64,000 nt of DNA, taken from the NCBI RefSeq assembly GCF_900107395.1, contig NZ_FNPW01000023.1:1-64000 (forward strand), read 5' to 3'. The DNA is from Pseudomonas sp. NFIX28. Its GTDB lineage: Bacteria; Pseudomonadota; Gammaproteobacteria; Pseudomonadales; Pseudomonadaceae. Of the stretch, positions 8,639 to 16,252 are shown piece by piece. The notes under the pieces are model-generated. The model was not told the origin of the DNA. It did no database searches and saw only the letters and a list, made by a program, of their open reading frames with translations. Both the position numbers and the translations under genes were made by a program. The first letter of the stretch is position 1, and each line of letters begins with the position of its first letter.

Positions 8639-9943
8639 ATGAAGCCTTCAGCTTCGCCCCAGCCGCGCCGTGCGGCGGCCGCCGCCTTTATCGGCACCAT
8701 GATCGAGTGGTACGACTTCTACATTTACGCCACCGCCGCGGCGCTGGTGTTCGGCGCCTTGTTCTTCCCCTCCGACGACAAACTGTTCAGCACCATGGCG
8801 GCCTTCGGCACCTTCGCCGTGGGCTTCTTCGCCCGGCCATTGGGCGGCATCGTATTCGGCCATATCGGCGATCGCATCGGGCGTAAGAAATCCCTGGTGA
8901 TCACCCTGCTGATGATGGGCGTGGTCACGGTGTGCATCGGCCTGCTGCCGACTTATGCACAGATCGGCGCGGCGGCGCCGGTGCTGCTGATCCTGCTGCG
9001 CATCGTCCAGGGCATCGCCGTCGGTGGCGAGTGGGGCGGGGCGGTGTTGATGGCCGGCGAGCATGCGCCCAGGGGCCGGCGCAACTTCTTCGCGTCCTTT
9101 GCGCAGTTGGGCAGCCCGGCCGGGTTGATCCTGTCGCTGCTGGCCTTCAGCGCGGTCACCCGCCTGCCCGAAGAAGACCTGATGAGCTGGGGCTGGCGCC
9201 TGCCGTTCCTCGCCAGTGCGCTGTTGCTGGTGGTGGGCCTGGCGATTCGCCTGGGGGTCAATGAGTCGCCGGAATTCCTCGCCAGCCGCGAGCAGGCACA
9301 GAAGAATCTGCGCAAGGAACAGGCGCCGGTGATGGAGGTGCTGCACAGCGCCTGGCGCCCGCTGCTGCTGTGCATCGGCGCCAACACCTTAGGGATTGCC
9401 GGGGTGTATTTCACCAACACCTTCATGATCGCCTACAGCACCCAGCAACTGGGGTTGCCGCGCTCGCTGATCCTGGAATGCCTGTTCGTGGTGGCGATCA
9501 TCCAGTTCTGCATCCAGCCGCTGGCGGCCTGGACCGCCGAGAAGATCGGCGCCACGCGCTTCCTGTGCCTGGTGTCGTTGCTGGCCATGGCTTCGCCGTA
9601 TCCGATGTTCGTGCTGGTGAGCAGCGGCCAGGCGCCGCTGATCATCCTCGGCATCGCCCTGGCGGTGGTGTGCATGGCGTCTTTCTATGCGGTGATCGCC
9701 GGCTACGTCAGCGGCATGTTCGAGACCCGCGTGCGCTACACCGCGATCTCCCTGGCCTATCAGATCTGCGGCGCCGTGGCCGGTGGCCTGACGCCGCTGA
9801 TCGGCACCTGGCTGGCCCATCAATTCGCCGGCCAGTGGTGGCCGATGGCGCTGTTCTACAGCCTGATCGCGACCATTTCGCTGCTCTGCGTGCTGGCCCT
9901 GGCCCGTCGTCACGCAGCCGCCCACCGCCTGGAAATGGCTTGA
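8639..9943 (+). CDS. MFS transporter, metabolite:H+ symporter (ShiA/ProP-like) 2
   Basis: 434 residues and a close paralogue of the transporter at 4548. They share RRAAAAAFIGT, the GHIGDRIGRKKS motif, VGGEWGGAVLMA and a long run of similar C-terminal helices. AAGGAG lies just upstream of the ATG at 8639. It opens an operon with an amidohydrolase and an acetylpolyamine-amidohydrolase-like gene, so an N-acylated or carbamoylated amine or amino acid is a reasonable guess for its substrate. Confidence 0.9.
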   Translation: MKPSASPQPRRAAAAAFIGTMIEWYDFYIYATAAALVFGALFFPSDDKLFSTMAAFGTFAVGFFARPLGGIVFGHIGDRIGRKKSLVITLLMMGVVTVCIGLLPTYAQIGAAAPVLLILLRIVQGIAVGGEWGGAVLMAGEHAPRGRRNFFASFAQLGSPAGLILSLLAFSAVTRLPEEDLMSWGWRLPFLASALLLVVGLAIRLGVNESPEFLASREQAQKNLRKEQAPVMEVLHSAWRPLLLCIGANTLGIAGVYFTNTFMIAYSTQQLGLPRSLILECLFVVAIIQFCIQPLAAWTAEKIGATRFLCLVSLLAMASPYPMFVLVSSGQAPLIILGIALAVVCMASFYAVIAGYVSGMFETRVRYTAISLAYQICGAVAGGLTPLIGTWLAHQFAGQWWPMALFYSLIATISLLCVLALARRHAAAHRLEMA

Positions 9944-9971
9944 GTGTTTATCGAATCCGGAGAACCGAAGC

Positions 9972-11201
9972 ATGTTGAAGATCAACGGTGAACGCCTGTG
10001 GGCGAGCCTGATGGCCATGGCCGAAATCGGTGCGACTGCCCGTGGCGGCAGCTGCCGCCTGGCCCTGAGCGAGGACGACAAGGCCGGGCGCGAGCTGTTC
10101 GCCCGCTGGTGCCGCGAGGCTGGCATGAGCTTGAGCGTCGACCCCATCGGCAACCTGTTTGCCCGTCGTCCGGGCAGCGACCCCGACGCCGCCCCGGTGA
10201 TGATGGGCAGCCACCTCGACACCCAGCCCGAAGGCGGGCGCTTCGATGGCGTGTACGGCGTGCTCGCTGGCCTGGAGGTGGTGCGCCGCCTCAACGATCT
10301 GCGGATCCAGACCCGCAAGCCGCTGGAGGTGGCGGTGTGGACCAACGAGGAGGGCGCGCGTTTCACCCCGGCCATGTTCGGCTCGGCGGTGTTCACCGGG
10401 ATCATGGACCTGGAGAGCGCCCTGGCGGTGCGCGACGCCGACGGCATCAGCGTCGCCGAGGCCCTGCACGCCACCGGTTATGCCGGCACGCGGCCGCTGG
10501 GCGGGGCGGTGGATGCCTACTTCGAGGCGCATATCGAACAGGGGCCGATCCTCGAAGACAACGCCAAGAGCATCGGCGTGGTCAGCGGTGGCCAGGCGAT
10601 CCGCTGGCTCGACGTGCAGGTCGAAGGCCTGGCGGCCCACGCCGGCACCACACCGATGCCGCTGCGCAAGGATGCGCTCTACGGCGCCGCGCAGATGATC
10701 CTGGCGATCGAAACCCTGGCCACGGATTTTACCCCCGAGGGCCTGACCACTGTTGGCGAGCTGAGCATCGCCAAGTCTTCGCGCAACACCATTCCCGGCC
10801 TGTTGCAGTTCACCGTCGATCTGCGGCACCACCGCGACAGCGCCATCGCCGCCATGGAGCAGGAAGTACGCACGCGGCTTGCTGCCATCGCCGGACAACG
10901 CCAGCTGAAGGTGACCATCAGCCCGCACTGGATCAGCCCGGCCACGCCCTTCGATGCCGACTGTGTGGCGACCGTGCAGCAGGCGGTGGATGGCCTGGGC
11001 TACGCTCAGCAATCGATTGTCAGCGGCGCCGGCCATGACGCGATTCACCTGGCGCGGTTCTGCCCCACGGCCATGGTCTTCATTCCGTGCGTTGGCGGCC
11101 TGAGCCACAACGAAGCCGAAGACGTATTGCCCGAGGACGTGCGCCAGGGTACCGACGTATTGCTCAACGCCGTGCTGGCCCGCGCCGGCCAGGTCGAATA
11201 A
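9972..11201 (+). CDS. M20-family Zn amidohydrolase (N-carbamoyl-amino-acid hydrolase/allantoate amidohydrolase type)
   Basis: 409 residues, the usual length for this family. Metal-site motifs are in order: GSHLDTQPEGGRFDG (metal His and bridging Asp), TNEEGARF (catalytic and metal Glu), EAHIEQGP (metal His) and SGAGHDA (last metal His). Members cleave N-carbamoyl-L-amino acids, allantoate or related ureido compounds with two divalent ions in the cytoplasm. It follows the transporter by 28 bases and precedes the deacetylase by 10 bases, so all three should be co-transcribed. The exact substrate is not predictable. Confidence 0.88.
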   Translation: MLKINGERLWASLMAMAEIGATARGGSCRLALSEDDKAGRELFARWCREAGMSLSVDPIGNLFARRPGSDPDAAPVMMGSHLDTQPEGGRFDGVYGVLAGLEVVRRLNDLRIQTRKPLEVAVWTNEEGARFTPAMFGSAVFTGIMDLESALAVRDADGISVAEALHATGYAGTRPLGGAVDAYFEAHIEQGPILEDNAKSIGVVSGGQAIRWLDVQVEGLAAHAGTTPMPLRKDALYGAAQMILAIETLATDFTPEGLTTVGELSIAKSSRNTIPGLLQFTVDLRHHRDSAIAAMEQEVRTRLAAIAGQRQLKVTISPHWISPATPFDADCVATVQQAVDGLGYAQQSIVSGAGHDAIHLARFCPTAMVFIPCVGGLSHNEAEDVLPEDVRQGTDVLLNAVLARAGQVE

Positions 11202-11211
11202 GGAGAAGGTC

Positions 11212-12237
11212 ATGCGCAGTTTTTTCCACCCCGAACAGCTGCTGCACCATCCGCGCAGCTATTACTCACGCGGCCAGATGCGCACGCCACAGGAAGTGCC
11301 CGAACGCGCCCAGCGCCTGGTCCAGGCCGCGCACTCCCTGGGGTTTGAAGTGCAGCAACCGGAGGATGCCGGCCTGCAACCGTTGCTGGCGGTGCATGGC
11401 GCGGCGTACCTGCAATTCCTCAAGGAAGCCCACCTGCGCTGGAAGGAGATTCCCGAGGACTGGGGCGACGAGGTGATGTCGAACATCTTCGTCCGCGAGC
11501 CCAACGCCCTGCGCGGCATCCTCGCCCAGGCCGCGCGTTACCTGGCCGATGGCAGTTGCCCGGTGGGCGAGCTGACCTGGCGTTCGGCCTACTGGTCGGC
11601 GCAAAGCGCGATTGCCGGCGCCCGTGCCTTGCTCGACGGTGAACCGGCGGCCTACGCCCTGTGCCGCCCGCCGGGCCATCACGCCCGGGCCGAAGCCGCC
11701 GGCGGTTTCTGCTACCTGAACAACGCGGTGATCGCCGCCCAGGTACTGCGCGAAAAATTCGCCCGGGTCGCGGTGCTGGACACCGACATGCACCACGGCC
11801 AGGGCATCCAGGAAATCTTCTACGAACGCGACGACGTGCTGTACGTCTCGGTGCACGGCGACCCGACCAACTTCTACCCGGGCGTCGCCGGTTTCGCCGA
11901 CGAGCGCGGCAGCGGCGCGGGGCAGGGCTACAACCTCAACCTGCCAATGGCTCACGGCGCCAGCGAAGCCGATTTCCTCGCCCAGCTGGAAACCGCCCTG
12001 GCGGCGGTGAAAAGCTTCGACGCACAAGTGCTGGTGCTGTCCCTGGGTTTCGACATCTACGAGCTCGACCCGCAAAGCAAAGTGGCGGTAACCCGCGCAG
12101 GTTTCGCCCGCCTCGGCGAACGCATCCGCAGTCTCGGCCTGCCGTGCCTGATCGTGCAGGAAGGCGGCTACCACCTGGAAAGCCTGGAAGACAACGCACG
12201 GGCGTTTTTTGCCGAGGCGGGGGACTGGAAGCTCTGA
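11212..12237 (+). CDS. Histone-deacetylase-superfamily protein, acetylpolyamine amidohydrolase-like
   Basis: 341 residues, the same length as characterised bacterial acetylpolyamine amidohydrolases. The class signature residues are visible: tandem His156-His157 in RPPGHHARAE, zinc ligands Asp192 and His194 in DTDMHHGQG, Asp281 in LGFDIYEL, and the transition-state Tyr320 in EGGYHLE. The expected reaction is removal of acetyl or another short acyl group from an amine. GGAGAA lies before the ATG. As the last gene of the module it would complete the use of an N-acyl amine imported by the upstream transporter (inference). Confidence 0.88.
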   Translation: MRSFFHPEQLLHHPRSYYSRGQMRTPQEVPERAQRLVQAAHSLGFEVQQPEDAGLQPLLAVHGAAYLQFLKEAHLRWKEIPEDWGDEVMSNIFVREPNALRGILAQAARYLADGSCPVGELTWRSAYWSAQSAIAGARALLDGEPAAYALCRPPGHHARAEAAGGFCYLNNAVIAAQVLREKFARVAVLDTDMHHGQGIQEIFYERDDVLYVSVHGDPTNFYPGVAGFADERGSGAGQGYNLNLPMAHGASEADFLAQLETALAAVKSFDAQVLVLSLGFDIYELDPQSKVAVTRAGFARLGERIRSLGLPCLIVQEGGYHLESLEDNARAFFAEAGDWKL

Positions 12238-12253
12238 TGGAGGGGATTGTGAA

Positions 12254-12328
12254 ATCGCTTCGCGGGCAAGCCTCGCTCCTACGCAAGCGCAGGCGTCGCC
12301 GTCCGTAGGAGCGAGGCTTGCCCGCGAT
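12254..12328. repeat. Paired inverted REP elements (REPIN)
   Basis: Left arm ATCGCTTCGCGGGCAAGCC (12254-12272) and onward to CTCCTAC (12282), and right arm GTAGGAGCGAGGCTTGCCCG (12305-12324) continuing CGAT, are inverted copies separated by about 22 bases. Related copies lie at 33313, 36446, 42486 and 47608. The rest of the 12238-12522 gap holds only a likely promoter for the next gene. Confidence 0.85.
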
Positions 12329-12522
12329 GGAGATCAACGATAACGCGCGGCTCGCCCTTCATGGGCGGTGCTTCGGCAGACGGTGAACCACGCATATTGC
12401 AGATTGCCGAACACTCCCATTTGTGCGAAAACCGCACAGGTTCTGTACGGCCTGCACTGTGTTCGAGCTTGAGGTATTTCCCTAGCATTTGCTCATTCAC
12501 TCGACCGAAGAAGGAAATACCC

Positions 12523-13209
12523 ATGCAACGTTTTACCCGTCGTTTTCTCGCCGCTTGTGCATTTTCCGGCATTGTGGCCAGCAGCGCTGCCCTGGCTGAA
12601 GGCCATCCGACCATTCGCGCCATGTCGGGCGCCACGCCGGTCAGCGAGTTGCCGGCCGGCAAGTCCGCGCTGGTGGTGATCGACTTCCAGAACGAATACT
12701 TCACCGGCAAGATGCCGATCCCGGACGGTGCCAAGGCCCTGGCCAATACCCGGGAGCTGATCAAGTTCGCCGACAGCCACAACCTGCCGGTCTATCACGT
12801 CCAGCACGTTGCCCCGGCCGGTTCGGCGGTGTTTGCCATCGATGGCGAAACCGTGAAGTTCCACCCCGACATGCAGCCGCGGGCCAAGGACAAGGTGCTG
12901 CAGAAAAGCACGGTCAGCGTCTTCGCCAGTACCGATCTGGACAAGCGCCTGAAGAGCGCCGGCATCGAGAACCTGATCATCTCCGGCCTCATGACCCACG
13001 CCTGTGTCGCCGGTGCCGCCCGTGACGCCGCGCCCCTGGGCTACAAGGTCATAGTCGCCTCCGATGCCTCGGCCACTCGCGACATCACCCGCGTCAACGG
13101 TGACACGATCGACAAGGACGCCTTGCACAAGGCCGCGCTGGCCGAGGTCGAGGACACCTTCGGCGACGTGATGACCACCGCCCAGATCCTCAAATTGCCG
13201 GTGCGCTAA
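12523..13209 (+). CDS. Exported isochorismatase-family (cysteine) hydrolase
   Basis: 228 residues. Residues 1-25 are a Sec signal peptide (MQRFTRRFLAACAFSG to SAALAEG). The mature part is an isochorismatase-like fold with the catalytic triad Asp54 (VVIDFQNEY), Lys128 and Cys161 (LMTHACV). Such enzymes act as isochorismatases, nicotinamidases or other amidases. Export to the periplasm is unusual for the family. AAGGAAA precedes the ATG at 12523. A LysR gene starts 6 bases after its stop and is probably co-transcribed. Confidence 0.88.
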   Translation: MQRFTRRFLAACAFSGIVASSAALAEGHPTIRAMSGATPVSELPAGKSALVVIDFQNEYFTGKMPIPDGAKALANTRELIKFADSHNLPVYHVQHVAPAGSAVFAIDGETVKFHPDMQPRAKDKVLQKSTVSVFASTDLDKRLKSAGIENLIISGLMTHACVAGAARDAAPLGYKVIVASDASATRDITRVNGDTIDKDALHKAALAEVEDTFGDVMTTAQILKLPVR

Positions 13210-13215
13210 ACCGCT

Positions 13216-14103
13216 ATGAATCAGATGCTCGCCATGCGTGTGTTCCGCTGTATCGTCGAAGCCCAGGGGTTTTCAGCCGCCGCCGAGCGGCTGGACACCA
13301 CGCATTCCTCGGTGTCGCGACATTTGCAGCAACTGGAGTCCACGCTCGGCGTGCGTCTGATCAATCGCAACACCCGGCGCATGAGCCTCACCGCGGCGGG
13401 CGAGCGTTATTACACCGCCTGTGTGGACATCCTGGACCGCGTCGATGCCGCGTCCCAGGCCGTGGCTCAGGAGCGGGAGCGCCCCTCCGGGCTGCTGCGC
13501 ATCAGTGCACCGCTGGTGGTCGGCACCCTGGAGCTGGCCCATTGGCTGCCGGCGTTCCAGCAGCGGTATCCGGATATCCAGATCGACCTGTCCTGCTCGG
13601 ACCCTTTTGTCGATCTGGTGGCCGATGGCTTCGATGTGGCCATCCGCATCTGCGGTCCCTTGGCCGACAGCAGCCTGGTCGCGCGCTTGCTCACCGTCTC
13701 ACCGATGGTGATGGTGGCGTCATCCGCCTACGTATTCAGGCGCGGCCTGCCGCGCAGCGTCGCCGAACTCAACGAACATCGGTTGCTGACCTTTGCCTCG
13801 GCCACTCCCTGGTCGCTGGTCAATGAAACGGGCGAATCGGTTTCTGTGATTCCCGATAGCAGCTTTCATACGGACACCATCAGCGCGCTACACGCCTGCG
13901 CCTTGGCTGGCGGAGGCGTGGCGGCGTTTACCCTGGCTACCGTGCAGGACGACCTGCTGGCGGGCAGGCTGGTGCGGATTCTTCCTGAATACACCCTCGG
14001 CGTGCGTCATTACTACGCGCTCTATCCCCATGCCCGGAACCTGCCCGCCAAGGTCAGGGTATTTGTCGATTTCATGGCTGAGTATTACCAGCGCAAGTCA
14101 TGA
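13216..14103 (+). CDS. LysR-family regulator of the isochorismatase-like gene
   Basis: 295 residues. The helix-turn-helix is AQGFSAAAERLDTTHSSVSR, and RLINRNTRRMSLTAAGE marks the CrgA/DsdC-like LysR subgroup with a typical effector domain (ISAPLVVGTLELAHWLPAF). It lies in the same direction 6 bases after the exported hydrolase, so it probably autoregulates the pair. Its ligand is unknown. A 160-base gap follows. Confidence 0.9.
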   Translation: MNQMLAMRVFRCIVEAQGFSAAAERLDTTHSSVSRHLQQLESTLGVRLINRNTRRMSLTAAGERYYTACVDILDRVDAASQAVAQERERPSGLLRISAPLVVGTLELAHWLPAFQQRYPDIQIDLSCSDPFVDLVADGFDVAIRICGPLADSSLVARLLTVSPMVMVASSAYVFRRGLPRSVAELNEHRLLTFASATPWSLVNETGESVSVIPDSSFHTDTISALHACALAGGGVAAFTLATVQDDLLAGRLVRILPEYTLGVRHYYALYPHARNLPAKVRVFVDFMAEYYQRKS

Positions 14104-14178
14104 TCATCCGAGGCCGTCAGCTCCTTGTGTCCGGACGCAACAGGTTCAGCCCCTTGGCGCTAGGTCGCTGATTCAGCT

Positions 14179-14208
14179 TGAGAAAATTCCTACAAGTCTC
14201 TGGGAACC
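14179..14208 (+). promoter_or_regulatory. Candidate Roc-island operator upstream of rocR copy 1
   Basis: TTGAGAAAATTCCTACA (14179 on) is followed at once by CTCTGGGAACCTCCC (14198 on). The same two-part arrangement is at 25369-25403 before the autotransporter (TGGGAATTTTCCTACA then CACTGGGAAACTCCC). It lies about 70-85 bases before the start codon. Binding by the LuxR-type regulator RocA is inference. Confidence 0.55.
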
Positions 14209-14264
14209 TCCCTGCTCAACACTGAGCCCTCAGCCAGCAAAATGCTTTCCCTGGCTCCGTGGCA

Positions 14265-15482
14265 ATGGCAGACGAACTGATGACCGCCCTGCGTATTCTG
14301 GTTTTAGAACAACACTCCGCTCAACGCAGCGCGGTGGTCGCTGCGCTGCAGCAAGTGGGGGTTTTCGATATTTTGCAGGCCAGCAGTGGGGAGCAGGCGT
14401 TGGCCTTGATGCAGCGTCAGGGCAGGGTGGATGTCGCCCTGTGCGACCTGGCCCACATGGGCATGGACTGCCTGGACTTCCTCAATTGCGCAGGCCAGCT
14501 TTCGACAGTCCGGGCGGTGATTCTCTATTGTGATTTCCAGCCGCAGTTACGCCGGGCCATTGAGCAGATGGCTTCGTTCTCGGGGGTCGAATTGCTGGGA
14601 ACCCTGAGCACGCCGATACAGGCCAAGGCCCTGCAAAAGATCCTGCAGCGTTACCAGCGCCAATGTCAGGTGATGACCTCGATGCCTACGCCAGTGGCTA
14701 CCTTGCCCAATGAACAGGATATTCGCCGCGGGCTCGCCCTGGGCGAGTTCCGGGCATTCTTCCAGCCCAAGTTCTTCCTGGCCAATGGGCAGGTGGCCGG
14801 GGCTGAAGTCCTGGCGCGTTGGCAACACCCGTCGAAGGGTTTGCTGCTGCCCAAGGATTTTCTCGCGGCGATGCTGGCCTACGATCTGATCGATGAGATG
14901 TTCAAGCAGTTGCTGGAGCAGGGCCTGAGCCTGCTCAGCATGCTCCAGCGCGATGGTCGCCCGTTGGAGATGTCGTTCAACCTGCATGCTTCGCAATTGC
15001 TGGAAGCGGGCTTGACCGACCATATTCGTCAGGCGTTGAAGCGCCATCGGGTATCGGCGGCGGCCCTGACATTCGAACTGGCGGAAAACGGTCTGCTGGA
15101 GATCCAGCCCAGGATCCAGGAGAGTTTGTTGCGCTTGCGAGTCATGGGCTGCGGGCTGTCGATCGATGATTTTGCCGTGGGCTTTTCCTCGTTGAAATTG
15201 CTCTGCCAGTTGCCTTTCAGCGAGATCAAGCTGGACGGTGAATTTGTCCGCAGCATTCACGAACCGCGCAGCAAAGCGGTGATCGCCAGCACCGTGGCCT
15301 TGGCTCGCTCGCTGAATATGACACTGGTGATCGAAGGCGTGAGCAATCAGCAAGAGTGCTATTCGCTGATCAACATGGGATGTGAAGTGGGTCAGGGTTT
15401 TTACTATGCCCAGCCAATGTCTTCCCATGAACTGTTAACGTGGCTGCGGGCGCCCTCCATCGCTGGGCAAGAAGAGGTTTAG
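14265..15482 (+). CDS. rocR: RocR-like response regulator with receiver and EAL phosphodiesterase domain, copy 1 (degenerate)
   Basis: About 405 residues: a receiver domain (1-120) and an EAL domain (about 145-395). The closest known architecture is RocR of P. aeruginosa, a c-di-GMP phosphodiesterase that opposes RocA1. The phosphosite Asp is kept (VDVALCDLAH, Asp61). However, the acidic pair is LEQ rather than LED, and the Thr/Ser and Lys switch positions (YC and LSTP) are lost. In the EAL domain the motif reads EVLARW. Catalytic Glu, Asp-Asp, Lys and Gln positions remain, but loop 6 reads DDFAVGFSS rather than DDFGTGFSS. Starts at 14265 or 14280 are possible; 14280 matches RocR best. rocA follows in the same direction after about 140 bases. 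Confidence 0.88.
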   Translation: MADELMTALRILVLEQHSAQRSAVVAALQQVGVFDILQASSGEQALALMQRQGRVDVALCDLAHMGMDCLDFLNCAGQLSTVRAVILYCDFQPQLRRAIEQMASFSGVELLGTLSTPIQAKALQKILQRYQRQCQVMTSMPTPVATLPNEQDIRRGLALGEFRAFFQPKFFLANGQVAGAEVLARWQHPSKGLLLPKDFLAAMLAYDLIDEMFKQLLEQGLSLLSMLQRDGRPLEMSFNLHASQLLEAGLTDHIRQALKRHRVSAAALTFELAENGLLEIQPRIQESLLRLRVMGCGLSIDDFAVGFSSLKLLCQLPFSEIKLDGEFVRSIHEPRSKAVIASTVALARSLNMTLVIEGVSNQQECYSLINMGCEVGQGFYYAQPMSSHELLTWLRAPSIAGQEEV

Positions 15483-15625
15483 CCAGCGCTTCGCCTCGGC
15501 CAAAACACGCCGCGCGCGGTCTTGTAAAAGCTCATATATGCTAAAAGCCGTAGCGGGATATCAGGCGCTTTGCGTGTGGCGCCATGATGCCTTCCCGACT
15601 CGATTTCCCATTTCCAGAGGCTCCT

Positions 15626-16252
15626 ATGCTCAAAGCCGTGATTGTGGACGATCACCCGTTCATTCGTTCGACCGTGAGAATGATTCTGAAGCAGGAGCAG
15701 TACGAGGTCGTCGCTGAAACCGACAACGGCGCGTCGGCCGTCCAGTTGACCCGCGAACATCAGCCCAACCTGGTGCTGCTGGATATCTCCATGCCGGGGG
15801 TCGACGGCCTGGATGCCCTCAACCGAATTTCGGCGTTGAAGCTGCCGGTGAAGGTCCTGGTTTTGACATCCTTGTCCCCGGTGTTCTTTTCGATGCGCTG
15901 CATGCGGGCGGGGGCGGCCGGCTACGTGTCCAAGGCCGATGATCTGGATGAGCTGGTAAAGGCCATCAACGCCATCAAGTCCGGCTATACCTTCTTCCCT
16001 GACCTGACCCTGAACTCGGTGCGCCGAGGGGACGTGGAAGCCTCCGAGCAGGCATTGATCGAGAGCCTCTCCGACAGAGAACTATCGATCCTGCAGCAGT
16101 TGGCCAAGGGCCTGAGCAACAAGCAGATCGGCGACGACATGCTCCTGAGCAACAAGACCATCAGCACTTATAAAGCCCGGTTGATCGAGAAGCTCAATGT
16201 GAGCTCGCTGGTGCACCTTTCGGAACTGGCCAAGCGCAACAACCTGATCTGA
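15626..16252 (+). CDS. rocA: RocA/BvgA-like response regulator (NarL/LuxR type)
   Basis: 208 residues. Receiver domain with VIVDDHPFIR and phospho-acceptor Asp54 in LLDISMPGVDG. The Lys lies in AAGYVSKADD. A C-terminal LuxR-type helix-turn-helix follows (LSDRELSILQQLAKGLSNKQ and KTISTYKARLIEKL). The ATG at 15626 is chosen because AGAGG lies 5 bases upstream; a start at 15584 would add residues not found in the family. Its stop overlaps the start of the kinase gene by one base. In P. aeruginosa RocA1 activates cup fimbrial genes, and a pilus operon follows here. Confidence 0.9.
   Translation: MLKAVIVDDHPFIRSTVRMILKQEQYEVVAETDNGASAVQLTREHQPNLVLLDISMPGVDGLDALNRISALKLPVKVLVLTSLSPVFFSMRCMRAGAAGYVSKADDLDELVKAINAIKSGYTFFPDLTLNSVRRGDVEASEQALIESLSDRELSILQQLAKGLSNKQIGDDMLLSNKTISTYKARLIEKLNVSSLVHLSELAKRNNLI

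Noticed and set aside
15545..15625. Possible further Roc operator before rocA (TTTCCCA at about 15605)
   Set aside because: Only a short piece of the motif is present, and the TACA part is missing.
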